Positions 18,070 through 27,505 of a stretch of DNA of 64,000 nt are shown piece after piece (positions within the stretch are counted from its first letter, which is position 1; each line of letters starts with the position of its first letter). Source of the stretch: Paracoccus sp. SMMA_5_TC (GTDB lineage Bacteria > Pseudomonadota > Alphaproteobacteria > Rhodobacterales > Rhodobacteraceae); NCBI RefSeq assembly GCF_009696685.2, contig NZ_CP102356.1, positions 171,501-235,500 on the forward strand, in the 5' to 3' direction. A program made the position numbers and the translations under genes. The notes beneath the pieces are model-generated. The model had not been told where the DNA came from. It saw only the letters and a list, made by a program, of their open reading frames with translations, and ran no database searches.

Positions 18070-19260
18070 TCAGGCGGCTTTCCGTTGCGCGGTGGCGGTG
18101 GACTGGCGGTAATGTTCCTGGGCGGCGGCAACGCCCGACCCCAGCCGCACCGGCAGGCCCAGATCGGCCATCACCATCTCGGCGGTGGCGATGCCCGACA
18201 GCGCCATGGCATCGGTCAGGCTGCCCAGGTGGCCGATGCGGAACACCTTGCCCGCGACCTCGCCCAGGCCGGTGCCAAAGGCCATGTCATAGGTTTCCAG
18301 CGCATGGGCGACAATGCGGTTGGCGTCGAACCCCTCGGGCACGCGGATGGCGCTGACGCTGTCGGAATAAAGCTCGGGGCGCAGCGCACACAGCTTCAGG
18401 CCCCAGGCCTCGACCGCGGCGCGCACGCCGCCGGCGATGCGGTGGTGGCGGGCAAAGACATTCTCCAGCCCCTCGCTCAGCAGCCGCTCGCAGGCCGCGT
18501 TCAGCCCGTTGATCAGCCCGACCGGCGGCGTATAGGGATAGCCGTTGCGGGCATAGCCGCTGGCCATGTCGCGGATGTCGAAGAAGGTGCGCGGCAGTGT
18601 CGCGCTTTCGACCTGCTCCATGGCCTTGGGCGAGAAGCCGACGATGGCCAGGCCCGGGGGCAGCATGAAGCCCTTTTGCGAACCGGTGACGGCGATGTCG
18701 ACGCCCCATTCGTCCATGCGGAAGTCCATCGACCCGATCGAGCTGACGCCATCGACATAAAGCAGCGCCGGGTGCCCGGCCGCGTCCAGCGCGCGGCGCA
18801 CGGCGGCGATGTCGGATTTGACGCCGGTCGCGGTCTCGTTATGCGTGGCCAGAACCACCTTGATCTCGTGGCCCTTGTCGGCGGTCAGGATCTCCTCGAA
18901 ACGGTCGGCGGGAACGCCTTCGCCCCAGGGCGTCTCGACGAAGGTCACATCCAGGCGGTGGCGCTGGCACATGTCGATCCAGCGGTGGCTGAACATGCCA
19001 TTGCGCGCCGCCAGCACCTTGTCGCCCGGCGACAGCGTGTTGGTGATCGCGGTCTCCCAGCCGCCGGTCCCGGTCGAGGGGAACACGAACACCTGCGCGC
19101 GCTCGGTCTTGAGCACTTTCTTGACGCCTTCCAGCGCCGGATGCAGCATGCGCCCGAACACCGGCGAGCGATGGTCGATCGTCGGAATGTCGACGGCCTT
19201 GCGCATCTCCTCGGGGATGTTGGTCGGGCCGGGAATGAAGATCGGGTTCTGACTGGTCAT
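18070..19260 (-). CDS. bhcA: L-aspartate:glyoxylate aminotransferase BhcA
   Basis: Encodes 396 aa. First step of the beta-hydroxyaspartate cycle: transfers the amino group of aspartate to glyoxylate, giving glycine and oxaloacetate. Class V aminotransferase: N-terminal FIPGPTNIPEEMRKA, LYVDGVSSIGSMDF (cofactor Asp) and VTGSQKGFMLPPGLA with PLP lysine at residue 196, similar to serine-glyoxylate aminotransferases. A strong AGGAGG site lies before the ATG. First gene of bhcABCD and divergent from bhcR across a 182-bp region. The operon as a whole converts two glyoxylate to one oxaloacetate without carbon loss. Confidence 0.95.
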   Translation of the reverse strand: MTSQNPIFIPGPTNIPEEMRKAVDIPTIDHRSPVFGRMLHPALEGVKKVLKTERAQVFVFPSTGTGGWETAITNTLSPGDKVLAARNGMFSHRWIDMCQRHRLDVTFVETPWGEGVPADRFEEILTADKGHEIKVVLATHNETATGVKSDIAAVRRALDAAGHPALLYVDGVSSIGSMDFRMDEWGVDIAVTGSQKGFMLPPGLAIVGFSPKAMEQVESATLPRTFFDIRDMASGYARNGYPYTPPVGLINGLNAACERLLSEGLENVFARHHRIAGGVRAAVEAWGLKLCALRPELYSDSVSAIRVPEGFDANRIVAHALETYDMAFGTGLGEVAGKVFRIGHLGSLTDAMALSGIATAEMVMADLGLPVRLGSGVAAAQEHYRQSTATAQRKAA

Positions 19261-19300
19261 GGCAATACCTCCTGCTTGAAAACCACCCTACGCCCACCCC

Positions 19301-19348
19301 CGCAATCACGCAATTTTTCTGAAAACAATTTCGCAATCGCGGAAAAAT
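19301..19348. promoter_or_regulatory. Candidate BhcR operator region between bhcA and bhcR
   Basis: The AT-rich divergent region holds CGCAATCACG (19301-19310) and CGCAATCGCG (19332-19341), a near-direct repeat 31 bp apart (three helical turns), and an inverted pair ATTTTTC (19313-19319) / GAAAAAT (19342-19348). A second inverted pair TGAAGTT (19377-19383) / AACTTCA (19408-19414) lies closer to bhcR. IclR-type regulators bind such repeats between themselves and divergent targets; which of these is bound is inference. Confidence 0.5.
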
Positions 19349-19442
19349 AGCAAACAATACAACAAAATCAATAAGATGAAGTTTTCCGTCATGCCATCTG
19401 GATTTTCAACTTCAGTTAGATGCAATCGAAAGGAATAATTGA

Positions 19443-20276
19443 ATGTCAGCTGAAACCAGAAAGCGAGGCCGGCCGCGCGGTCGTGTCAGCACTATCGGAA
19501 ACGAGGATACCGGCGGCATTCGGGCGCTGGACCGGGCGTTGGACATCCTCGATCTGATTGCGGGCGCCAACGGCCTGACCCTGACCGAAATTGCCCAACG
19601 GCTGGAAATGGCTCCCTCGACCGTGCACAGGGTGCTGGTCACGCTGGCGACGCGCGGCGTGACAGAAAGCGATCCGCTGACCCAGGCATGGCATATCGGC
19701 CCAACCGCCTTTCGCCATGGGTCCGCCTTCATGCGGCGTTCGGGCCTAGTCGAACGTGCCCGACCGGTCTTGCGCCGGCTGATGGAGGTGACGGGGGAAA
19801 CCGCAAATCTGGGCATACTGAACGGCGACGCGGTCCTGTTCCTGAGCCAGGCCGAAACCCATGAAACGATTCGCGCCTTTTTCCCGCCGGGAACGCGGTC
19901 GGCCCTGCACGCTTCGGGGATCGGCAAGGCGCTGCTGGCACATGCCAATCCGACGGCGCTGAAGCGCATGATTGCCGAAATGAAACTGGAACGGTTTACC
20001 GAGATGACATTGGTCGATCCCCAGGCCCTCATGCAGGATCTGGCCGAGATCAGGGCGCGCGGCTATTCGCTGGACAACGAGGAACGAACCCCCGGCATGC
20101 GCTGCATCGCGGCGCCGATCTTCGATCTTGCGGGCGAGGCAGCCGCAGGGATATCCGTCTCGGGGCCGACATTGCGGATGCATGATGCGCGGCTGGTCGC
20201 TATCGCGGATGCGGTCATCGATGCGGCAAAAGAGCTGTCCTTTGGCATGGCGCCGGATTCCGCCTGGCATGAATAG
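19443..20276 (+). CDS. bhcR: IclR-family regulator BhcR of the beta-hydroxyaspartate cycle
   Basis: Encodes 277 aa. N-terminal winged helix (about residues 25-90: RALDRALDILDLIAGANGLTLTEIAQRLEMAPSTVHR region) and C-terminal IclR effector domain with TRSALHASGIGKALLA and GYSLDNEERTPGMRCIAAPIFD. Known BhcR proteins bind the bhc promoter and respond to glyoxylate; that role is inferred here from its divergent position at a full bhcABCD operon. The ATG at 19443 follows AAAGGAAT. The N-terminal SAETRKRGRPRGR stretch is a basic tail. Confidence 0.92.
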   Translation: MSAETRKRGRPRGRVSTIGNEDTGGIRALDRALDILDLIAGANGLTLTEIAQRLEMAPSTVHRVLVTLATRGVTESDPLTQAWHIGPTAFRHGSAFMRRSGLVERARPVLRRLMEVTGETANLGILNGDAVLFLSQAETHETIRAFFPPGTRSALHASGIGKALLAHANPTALKRMIAEMKLERFTEMTLVDPQALMQDLAEIRARGYSLDNEERTPGMRCIAAPIFDLAGEAAAGISVSGPTLRMHDARLVAIADAVIDAAKELSFGMAPDSAWHE

Positions 20277-20369
20277 GCGATTCACGCCCAATTCACAGCC
20301 GTTAGCCTAGGGTATGGCCAGTTCTGGTCGGCGGCAGCCCCGCCCGCGCCAGCAGCAAGGAGCCGCCCG

Positions 20370-21971
20370 ATGCAAGACCTGACCCTGTGCCGTGCCGACA
20401 GTCCCGATGCGGACATGGCGCAAGACTGGCCCGAAGGGCTGCCCCTGATCGAAGGCGAGCCGATCTCGGGCATCGCCGGTGCCAGCAGCTTGCAATCCTA
20501 TCGCGCAGCGGGTCCGCTGCATGCAGCCCACGCCGATGCCGGCGCTTTTCTTGACGGTCTTGACGCCCATGCATCGGCAGATTTCTGGCGTCAGGATGCC
20601 AATGTCCGCGCCTGGATCTACGACCGGATCGCCCCAGCCGAGCGCATAGCTTCCGACATGGACTCGGTGCGCCTGTTCTATCATGCCGGTCATGGGCGCA
20701 TGACAGGCGAAGGCGAGTTCATCGTGCCTTTGGGCGGGCAAGGACCGGTGCCCGATGCCAGCATCGCATCGCATCGGATGCGGCTGGGAGGGAAATCGCT
20801 GCGCTATCTGTTCTGGGCGGCCAGCGAATCGGTTGCGGTCAGCGGTGGGCGCGATCCGCGCCACGCGTGGTCCACCGCAATCGACGGGTTGCGGATGATG
20901 TTCGGTCTTGACGGCACCGCATGGGACAGTCCCGGCTATGGCGCCGGCTTCTGGCGCCATCTGGGCCTTGGGAAATCGTTTTCGCAGGCGTGGTTGGACG
21001 GCGCGGCCGAAGTCGCGGCGGCACAGACACCGGCCGTTCTTGCCTGCGGCGACACGCCTGAAGCAGCGCGCGACGCCCTGTTTCACGAAAGGCGCTTTCA
21101 CGCCGGACGCGCGCGCGCAGAATGGTGGGCCTGGCGCTGGCTGCAACCGATGGCCAGCGAATTGCGCGCCCCGGCCCCAGTGCCATCCGCGACCGCAATG
21201 CCGGCGCTGCGGCTGCGGCCAGCCAGACAGGATCTGGCATTGATCCGGCAGGTCATGCAGCGGCTGGATATCGCGCCGGGCGCCTTGTCCGCAGAGGGCA
21301 CCTTGCATCTGCGCCGCGACGATCTGCGCCTGCAGCGCCAGGCCGATGGGCGCATCCTGCTGGAAATGCTGCGCCCGCCCCGTCCCAGCGTCGCGGGTAT
21401 GGGGCTCAAGCGTCGGGCACTGGTCGCGCAGGCGCGCGCGGCGCTGCGCAGTTTCGGTTTCCTGCCGGGAGAACACGCCCTGCTGTTCGATGGGATTCAT
21501 CTCTCCCTGTCGGCCTGCGGGCGCCGCTATGACAGCTGCACCCCCGCGCAGCCGCAACTTGATGAAATCGTTGTCAGCTTTCGGCAGGCGGTCGAAGGGG
21601 TGGCCTTTTTGGCCGAGGATGCCGGCTGGTTGCGCGTGGTGCTGCGTCCTGACGGTCGGCTTGTCCGCATCGAATGCAAGTTGCGGGGCGTTGCCAGCCG
21701 CCTGGACGGACATGGCCGTGAGGCGCGGGTCGCACCTGAACCTGATCAGGCCGTCAACATGATGCTGGCGCAGCAGACGGCGATGCTGATGCGCGAACTG
21801 GCCGCCCGAGGCGCAGCGCCGCTGCGGCAGAAGGTTCTGCCCGGCTCGACCCAGATCGGTTACGGGCTGCGCGCCAATACCGCCCGCCCGATCGCGCGCC
21901 AGGCCGTCGAGGTGGAATGTGCCCGCGGCTTTCGCAAGAGATACTGGATCCAGTCTGACCTGGGTGACTGA
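20370..21971 (+). CDS. Unknown protein with a caspase-like (DUF6345-like) N-terminal domain
   Basis: Encodes 533 aa; function not recognised. Residues about 70-230 have the layout of DUF6345/caspase-fold proteins: RLFYHAGHG (His108 in the expected His-Gly), then LRYLFWAASESVAV and RHAWSTAIDGLRMMFGLDG with GFWRHLGLGKSFSQAWLDGA. Where that family often has Cys there is Ser152 (AASES), so classical cysteine protease activity looks unlikely. The C-terminal half (240-533) has no motif I can name. No signal peptide or membrane segment. AAGGAG precedes the ATG. Followed by a strong terminator before purM, so it is a single-gene unit. Family placement is moderate. Confidence 0.6.
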   Translation: MQDLTLCRADSPDADMAQDWPEGLPLIEGEPISGIAGASSLQSYRAAGPLHAAHADAGAFLDGLDAHASADFWRQDANVRAWIYDRIAPAERIASDMDSVRLFYHAGHGRMTGEGEFIVPLGGQGPVPDASIASHRMRLGGKSLRYLFWAASESVAVSGGRDPRHAWSTAIDGLRMMFGLDGTAWDSPGYGAGFWRHLGLGKSFSQAWLDGAAEVAAAQTPAVLACGDTPEAARDALFHERRFHAGRARAEWWAWRWLQPMASELRAPAPVPSATAMPALRLRPARQDLALIRQVMQRLDIAPGALSAEGTLHLRRDDLRLQRQADGRILLEMLRPPRPSVAGMGLKRRALVAQARAALRSFGFLPGEHALLFDGIHLSLSACGRRYDSCTPAQPQLDEIVVSFRQAVEGVAFLAEDAGWLRVVLRPDGRLVRIECKLRGVASRLDGHGREARVAPEPDQAVNMMLAQQTAMLMRELAARGAAPLRQKVLPGSTQIGYGLRANTARPIARQAVEVECARGFRKRYWIQSDLGD

Positions 21972-21981
21972 CGATCCGGTA

Positions 21982-22022
21982 GCCCGGAGACGGAGGCAGC
22001 CGTCTCCGGGCATTCCTTTTCC
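21982..22022 (+). terminator. Rho-independent terminator after the DUF6345-like gene
   Basis: GCCCGGAGACGG (21982-21993) and CCGTCTCCGGGC (22000-22011) form a perfect 12-bp stem with a 6-nt loop, followed by ATTCCTTTTCC. It begins 11 bp after the stop codon. Confidence 0.88.
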
Positions 22023-22124
22023 TGAAACGCGGACCGGGACCGGAATCGGCGCGCGCGCGTTTCCCCGCATTGCCTGCGGACCAAGGCTGCGCTATCGGGT
22101 CGGCAAAGCAAGGGGGATCCTGAG

Positions 22125-23171
22125 ATGACCGAGCGCAACAGCGGCCTTTCCTATGCCCAGGCCGGGGTGGATATCGACGCCGGCAATGCGCTGGTTGAAC
22201 GCATCAAGCCGGCGGCGGCAGCCACGCAGCGCAAGGGGGTCATGGACGGTCTGGGCGGGTTCGGCGCCCTGTTCGACCCGCGCGCGGCCGGATTTGCCGA
22301 TCCGATCCTGGTCGCCGCGACCGATGGTGTCGGCACCAAGCTGCGTATCGGCATCGACACCGGCGAGCTGGACGGTCTGGGCATCGACCTGGTGGCCATG
22401 TGCGTCAACGACCTGGTGTGCCAGGGGGCAGAGCCTCTGTTCTTCCTGGATTATTTCGCCACCGGCAAGCTGTCGGTGGACGAGGCGGCGCGCGTCATCA
22501 ATAGCATCGCCGAAGGTTGCCGGCGGTCGGGTTGCGCGCTGATCGGCGGGGAAACCGCCGAAATGCCCGGCATGTATGCCCGTGGCGACTTCGACCTGGC
22601 GGGCTTTGCCGTCGGTGCCATGGAACGGGGCGCCGCCTTGCCCGCCGGGGTGAGCGATGGCGATGTGCTGCTGGGGCTGGGCTCGGATGGGGTGCATTCC
22701 AACGGCTTTTCGCTGGTGCGGAAGGTGGCCGAACATGCCGGTCTGGACTGGGATTCGCCGGCGCCCTTTGCCACCGGCACCCTGGGGCAGGCGCTGCTGG
22801 TGCCGACGCGACTATATGTGCGGCCGGTGCTGGCGGCGATCCGCGCCGGCGGCGTGCATGCCGCAGCCCATATCACGGGCGGCGGCATCACCGAAAACCT
22901 GCCGCGCGTGCTGCCCCCGGGACTGGGCGCCGAGGTCGATCTGGACAGCTTCAACCTGCCGCCGGTGTTCGACTGGCTGGCCGAGGCCGGCGGTATCGCC
23001 GAGGCGGAAATGCTCAAGACCTTCAACAGCGGCATCGGCATGATCCTGGTGGTGGCGGCGGATCGGGCCGAGGCGCTGGCCGGGCTGCTGTCGGCCCAGG
23101 GCGAGAGGGTCCATCGCCTTGGCCATGTCGTGCCGGGGCAGGGTGTGCGTTACAGCGGCAAGCTGCGGTGA
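22125..23171 (+). CDS. purM: Phosphoribosylformylglycinamidine cyclo-ligase (AIR synthetase)
   Basis: Encodes 348 aa, the normal length. Makes aminoimidazole ribotide from FGAM with ATP in purine synthesis. Family marks: [73 protein letters not shown] and [21 protein letters not shown] precedes the ATG. The last codons overlap the purN start (GTGA), the usual purMN arrangement. Cytosolic. Confidence 0.97.
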   Translation: MTERNSGLSYAQAGVDIDAGNALVERIKPAAAATQRKGVMDGLGGFGALFDPRAAGFADPILVAATDGVGTKLRIGIDTGELDGLGIDLVAMCVNDLVCQGAEPLFFLDYFATGKLSVDEAARVINSIAEGCRRSGCALIGGETAEMPGMYARGDFDLAGFAVGAMERGAALPAGVSDGDVLLGLGSDGVHSNGFSLVRKVAEHAGLDWDSPAPFATGTLGQALLVPTRLYVRPVLAAIRAGGVHAAAHITGGGITENLPRVLPPGLGAEVDLDSFNLPPVFDWLAEAGGIAEAEMLKTFNSGIGMILVVAADRAEALAGLLSAQGERVHRLGHVVPGQGVRYSGKLR

Positions 23172-23785
23172 AACGCGTCGCCATCCTGATTTCGGGCGGC
23201 GGCTCGAACATGGTCAAGCTGGTCGAATCGATGACTGGCGACCATCCGGCACGGGCTGTCATCGTCGGCTCGAACGATCCGCAGGCGCAGGGCTTGGCGC
23301 GGGCGGCGGCGCTGGGTGTGCCGACCTTTGCCGTCGACCACCGCGGCTTTCGCGGCGACCGCGCCGCCTTCGAGGCGGCCTTGCTGCAACCGTTGCTGGC
23401 GGCGCGGCCCGACATCCTGTGTCTTGCCGGGTTCATGCGCATCCTGACGCCCGCCTTCGTGCAGCAATTTTCGGGCCGGATGCTGAACATCCATCCCTCG
23501 CTGTTGCCCAAGTATCCTGGCCTGCACACTCATCAGCGCGCGATCGATGCCGGCGATGCCGAAGCGGGTGCCACGGTGCATCTGGTGACGCCGGAACTCG
23601 ACGCCGGCCCGATTCTGGGTCAGGTGCGGGTGCCAATCATGCCCGGCGACACCGCCGAGACCTTGGCCGCGCGCGTGCTGCAGCAGGAACATCGGCTTTA
23701 TCCCGCGGTGCTGCGCCGGTTTGCGCAAGGCGAGCGGCAGCCGCTGCTGATGGATGCTTCCTTGAAAACTTCTAGTGAATCCTAA
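23168..23785 (+). CDS. purN: Phosphoribosylglycinamide formyltransferase
   Basis: Encodes 205 aa. Transfers a formyl group from 10-formyltetrahydrofolate to GAR. The start is a GTG at 23168, overlapping the purM stop by 4 bp; protein begins [15 protein letters not shown]. Marks: [30 protein letters not shown] (catalytic Asn/His) and [17 protein letters not shown] (catalytic Asp). Translationally coupled to purM. Cytosolic. Confidence 0.96.
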   Translation: MKRVAILISGGGSNMVKLVESMTGDHPARAVIVGSNDPQAQGLARAAALGVPTFAVDHRGFRGDRAAFEAALLQPLLAARPDILCLAGFMRILTPAFVQQFSGRMLNIHPSLLPKYPGLHTHQRAIDAGDAEAGATVHLVTPELDAGPILGQVRVPIMPGDTAETLAARVLQQEHRLYPAVLRRFAQGERQPLLMDASLKTSSES

Positions 23786-23795
23786 ACAAGGCACG

Positions 23796-23816
23796 GATAT
23801 AATTGATGATTATATC
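23796..23816. promoter_or_regulatory. AT-rich palindrome in the purN-ada interval
   Basis: GATATAAT (23796-23803) and ATTATATC (23809-23816) are perfect inverted arms around TGATG. Such an AT-only palindrome stands out in this high-GC sequence. It lies 11 bp after purN and 89 bp before ada; it could be an operator for ada or a weak terminator without a GC stem. Role unknown. Confidence 0.35.
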
Positions 23817-23904
23817 TCGGCGCTCGTCAGAATTTGAAAGCTGACGGCGGAGTGTTTGCCGGATCAGCCTGTGCTAACCTGAACCCCCCGAACAGGAGCG
23901 CAGG

Positions 23905-24972
23905 ATGCCGATGACCTCGACCTTGACCGATCCCCGGTGGACCAGCGTGCTGCAACGTGATCCGGCCGCCGACGGACAATTCGTCTATTCGGTGCGCAGC
24001 ACGGGGGTCTATTGCCGCCCCACATGCCCGTCGCGGCGGCCCAATCCGGCGAATGTCGGCTTTTATTCCGATGCTGCGGCGGCCGAGGCAGCAGGCTTTC
24101 GTCCCTGCCGGCGCTGCCATCCCCATGGCCAGGCCCCGCGCGAGCACATGGCCGAGATGATCGCCGCCGCCTGCCGCATGTTGGAGACTGCCGAGGAGAT
24201 TCCGCAACTTCCCCAGCTTGCCGCATATATCGGGCTAAGCCCTTCGCATCTGCAGCGCGAATTCAGGCGCTTGACAGGGCTGACCCCGCGGCAATGGGCG
24301 CTGGCGCGACGCGATCAACGCCTGCGCGAAGGTCTGCACAGTCAACCCAACGTGACAAGCGCCATTCAACAGGCCGGTTTCAGTTCGACCAGCCGCTTTT
24401 ACGAGCGGGCCGATCAGGCACTGGGCATGTCGCCGCAGCAATGGCGACGCGGCGGACAGGGCAGCCGCATCCGCTTCGCGCTGGGGACAAGTTCCTTGGG
24501 CGAGGTGCTTGTTGCGCGCAGCGACCGCGGCATCTGTGCCATCCTTCTGGGGGACGATGCCGACAGCCTGCTGCGCGAATTGCAGGACCGTTTCCCGAAA
24601 GCCGAGATGATCGGCGGCGACACCGGCTTCGAGAAGCTGGTGGCTCAGGTGGTGGCACTGGTCGAACGACCCGATCAGGCCCAGTCACTTCCGCTGGACA
24701 TTCGCGGCACCGCCTTTCAACGCCGGGTGTGGCAGGCGCTGTCCGAAATACCGCCAGGCACGACTGTCAGCTATGCCGAACTGGCGCATCGCATCGGCGC
24801 GCCCAGTGCCTCGCGCGCGGTGGCGCAGGCGTGCGGCGCAAATGCATTGGCCGTCGCCATTCCCTGCCACCGCGTCGTGCGGCAGGACGGGGGGTTGGCA
24901 GGCTATCGCTGGGGGATAGCCCGCAAACGGGAATTGCTGTCACGTGAAAGGAACACTGACGCGCAGACATGA
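23905..24972 (+). CDS. ada: Ada: methylated-DNA-protein cysteine methyltransferase and AraC-type activator
   Basis: Encodes 355 aa with the full Ada layout. N-terminal Me-phosphotriester domain has the four-Cys zinc site C37, C41, C68, C71 (VYCRPTC and RPCRRC). The AraC helix-turn-helix follows (about 85-180, LSPSHLQREFRRLTGLTPRQW). The C-terminal O6-alkylguanine transferase domain has the acceptor cysteine in IPCHRVV (Cys321, the same number as in E. coli). It repairs methylated DNA by suicide transfer and, once methylated, activates its own promoter. AGGAG precedes the ATG. No alkB or alkA is adjacent. Confidence 0.96.
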   Translation: MPMTSTLTDPRWTSVLQRDPAADGQFVYSVRSTGVYCRPTCPSRRPNPANVGFYSDAAAAEAAGFRPCRRCHPHGQAPREHMAEMIAAACRMLETAEEIPQLPQLAAYIGLSPSHLQREFRRLTGLTPRQWALARRDQRLREGLHSQPNVTSAIQQAGFSSTSRFYERADQALGMSPQQWRRGGQGSRIRFALGTSSLGEVLVARSDRGICAILLGDDADSLLRELQDRFPKAEMIGGDTGFEKLVAQVVALVERPDQAQSLPLDIRGTAFQRRVWQALSEIPPGTTVSYAELAHRIGAPSASRAVAQACGANALAVAIPCHRVVRQDGGLAGYRWGIARKRELLSRERNTDAQT

Positions 24973-25004
24973 CCCCGGCGCCGCAGCCGGCACCGGAGAG
25001 GTGA

Positions 25005-25976
25005 TCAATCAAGGGTGACGTTGGCTTCGGTCACCACGGGCTGCCACTTTTCCATTTCTGCCGCAACATGGCGCCCCAACTCTTCTGGAGAGGACGCGAT
25101 GATGCTGGCGGAAAACTCGGCCATGCGCTGTGCGACCGCAGGGTCAGCCATGCTGGCCTGCGCGGCCTGGGCCAGACGCGCAACGACTTCGGGCGGGGTG
25201 CCGGCAGGTGCGAACAAGGCGTTCCAGGTATAGGTTTCGTATCCCGGAAGCGTCTCTGCAATGGCCGGAATGTCGGGGAAGCTGGTGGCACGTTCTGCCG
25301 TTGTCACGCCCAGGGCGCGCAGCTTGCCCGAAGCGATATGCCCAGATGCCGAGGGCAGGTTGTCGAAGATGATCGGAACCTGATTTCCCAGAACATCGGT
25401 CAATGCCGGCCCCGAACCCTTGTAGGGGATATGCGTGATGTCGACGCCTGCCATCGACTTGAACAGTTCGCCCGAAAGATGCAAGGGCGTGCCGTTGCCC
25501 GACGAGGCATAGGCCAGCGCAGCCGGATCCTTCCTGGCCAGATCGATCAGTTCCTGCACGCTTCTCACGGGCAGTTCCGGATTGACGGCAAGCACGTTCG
25601 GCACCATCACCAACAGCGAAACCGGCGAGAAATCGGCGATCGGGTCATATGGTTTTTGCTTCAGGATCAAGGGATTGAGTGCATGAGTTGCCACCGTCCC
25701 CATCAGGATCGTATACCCATCCGCATCAGCCTTGGCCACCTGTTGCGCGCCCAGGCTGCCGCCGGCGCCACCGACGTTCTGCACCACAATCTGTTGGCCC
25801 AGTTCGCGGCTCATCCGTTCGGCAACGATACGCCCCACCACGTCTGTCGAGCCACCGGCGGCAAAGGGAATGACCAGGGTGATCTGGCGTTCGGGATATT
25901 CGGCCCGTGCGGTTCCGGCCAGGCCCAAGGCCATTGCCACCCCCAGCAGCAGGCGTCGCACAAGTTTGATGTTCAT
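25005..25976 (-). CDS. tctC: Tripartite tricarboxylate transporter substrate-binding protein (second copy, TctC family)
   Basis: Encodes 323 aa with signal peptide MNIKLVRRLLLGVAMALGL ending ...GTARA. Periplasmic Bug/TctC-type receptor for carboxylates; family text includes ITLVIPFAAGGSTDVVGRIV and VQNVGGAGGSLGAQQVAKADADGYTI. AAGGAAA precedes the ATG at 25976. It is the last gene of the tctC-tctB-tctA-tctC operon, 13 bp after tctA; its paralogue is first. Two receptors on one permease could widen the substrate range. Convergent with ada. Confidence 0.9.
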   Translation of the reverse strand: MNIKLVRRLLLGVAMALGLAGTARAEYPERQITLVIPFAAGGSTDVVGRIVAERMSRELGQQIVVQNVGGAGGSLGAQQVAKADADGYTILMGTVATHALNPLILKQKPYDPIADFSPVSLLVMVPNVLAVNPELPVRSVQELIDLARKDPAALAYASSGNGTPLHLSGELFKSMAGVDITHIPYKGSGPALTDVLGNQVPIIFDNLPSASGHIASGKLRALGVTTAERATSFPDIPAIAETLPGYETYTWNALFAPAGTPPEVVARLAQAAQASMADPAVAQRMAEFSASIIASSPEELGRHVAAEMEKWQPVVTEANVTLD

Positions 25977-25989
25977 GATTTTTCCTTTT

Positions 25990-27498
25990 TCATGCGTCAC
26001 TTTCGGTGAAAACTTCATTCCGACGACGACGGATTTGCGGCGTAAAGACCAGCACCAGCACCGCAAGCGCCAGTAAAAGCAGACCGGCGCTGATCGGGCG
26101 GGTGACAAACGTGCTGGGATCGCCACGCGACAGGATCATGGCGCGGCGCAGGTTTTCTTCCAGCAAGGGGCCCAGAACAAACCCCAGCAGCAACGGGGCC
26201 GGCTCGCAGCGCAGCTTGGACAGGACGTATCCCAGCAGCCCGAAGAATGCGACCGCGTAAAGATCATAGGTATTCGAGGCGACGGAATAGACCCCGATCG
26301 AACACATGGCCATGATGATCGGGAACAGCACATAATAGGGAACGGTCAGCAGCTTGACCCACAAACCGATCAGCGGCAGGTTCAGCACCACCAGCATCAG
26401 ATTGCCGATCCACATGCTGGCAATGATGCCCCAGAACAGCGTGGGCTGTTCACTGACCACATTCGGCCCCGGCACGATGCCCTGAATGATCATCGCACCG
26501 ATCATCAGCGCCATGACCGGATTGGCGGGTATTCCCAGGGTCAGCAGCGGGATGAAGCTGGTCTGGGCGCCGGCATTATTGGCCGATTCCGGCCCGGCCA
26601 CACCTGCAAGGGCACCTTTGCCAAACTCTTCCGGGCGGGACGACAGTTTCTTTTCAATGGTGTAGCTGGCAAAGCTGGCAAGGATTGCGCCTCCACCCGG
26701 CAGGATGCCGAGGATCGAGCCGATGCCTGTGCCGCGCAGGACCGGGCCGACCATTTCGCGAAATTCTTCCCTGTTCGGGAACAGTCGGGTGATGTTGCGG
26801 GTCATGACCTCGCGGTCATGTTCGTTTTCCAGATTGCGCAGGATCTCTGCGATGCCGAAAACGCCCACTGCCAATGCGACAAAATTCAGCCCGTCAGCGA
26901 ATTGCGTCATTCCCAGGGTAAACCGTGGCGCGCCGGTGTAGATGTCGGTGCCCACCATGCCCAGCAGCAGCCCCAGCACAACCATGGCCAGCGCCTTCAG
27001 CACCGAGCCATGCGCCAGCGCCACCGACATGACGAGGCCCAGCACCATCAGGCTGAAATATTCGGCCGCCCCGAACCTCAGAGCAACTTCGGTCAGAGGC
27101 GGCGCAAAGATCGCGACCAGGAACGTGGCCACCGTGCCCGCAAAGAACGACCCAAGCGCCGCGGTGGCCAGGGCCGTGCCGGCGCGCCCCTTGCGTGCCA
27201 TCTGATAGCCGTCGATTGCAGTGACCGCAGACGAGCTTTCACCGGGCATGTTGATCAGGATGGCGGTGGTCGAGCCCCCATATTGTGCCCCGTAATAGAT
27301 GCCTGCCAGCATGATCAGCGAACTGACAGGCTCGAGCTGAAAGGTGATGGGCAGCAGCATGGCGATGGTCGCGGTGGCGCCGATACCGGGCAAGACCCCG
27401 ATCAGGGTTCCCAGGATCACCCCGATCAAGCAGAAAAACATGTTGGCGAGCGAAGAGGCGACCGAAAAGCCCAGGGCAAGATTGCTGAACAGTTCCAT
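25990..27498 (-). CDS. tctA: Tripartite tricarboxylate transporter large permease TctA
   Basis: Encodes 502 aa with about twelve hydrophobic segments. Forms the transport channel with TctB in the inner membrane, using the ion gradient. Diagnostic text: [44 protein letters not shown] segment and [20 protein letters not shown], the two related proline/glycine-rich motifs of TctA. Start at [10 protein letters not shown] (27498), 7 bp after tctB. Substrate is unknown beyond carboxylates. Confidence 0.94.
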   Translation of the reverse strand: MELFSNLALGFSVASSLANMFFCLIGVILGTLIGVLPGIGATATIAMLLPITFQLEPVSSLIMLAGIYYGAQYGGSTTAILINMPGESSSAVTAIDGYQMARKGRAGTALATAALGSFFAGTVATFLVAIFAPPLTEVALRFGAAEYFSLMVLGLVMSVALAHGSVLKALAMVVLGLLLGMVGTDIYTGAPRFTLGMTQFADGLNFVALAVGVFGIAEILRNLENEHDREVMTRNITRLFPNREEFREMVGPVLRGTGIGSILGILPGGGAILASFASYTIEKKLSSRPEEFGKGALAGVAGPESANNAGAQTSFIPLLTLGIPANPVMALMIGAMIIQGIVPGPNVVSEQPTLFWGIIASMWIGNLMLVVLNLPLIGLWVKLLTVPYYVLFPIIMAMCSIGVYSVASNTYDLYAVAFFGLLGYVLSKLRCEPAPLLLGFVLGPLLEENLRRAMILSRGDPSTFVTRPISAGLLLLALAVLVLVFTPQIRRRRNEVFTESDA

Positions 27499-27505
27499 GG
27501 CAGCC

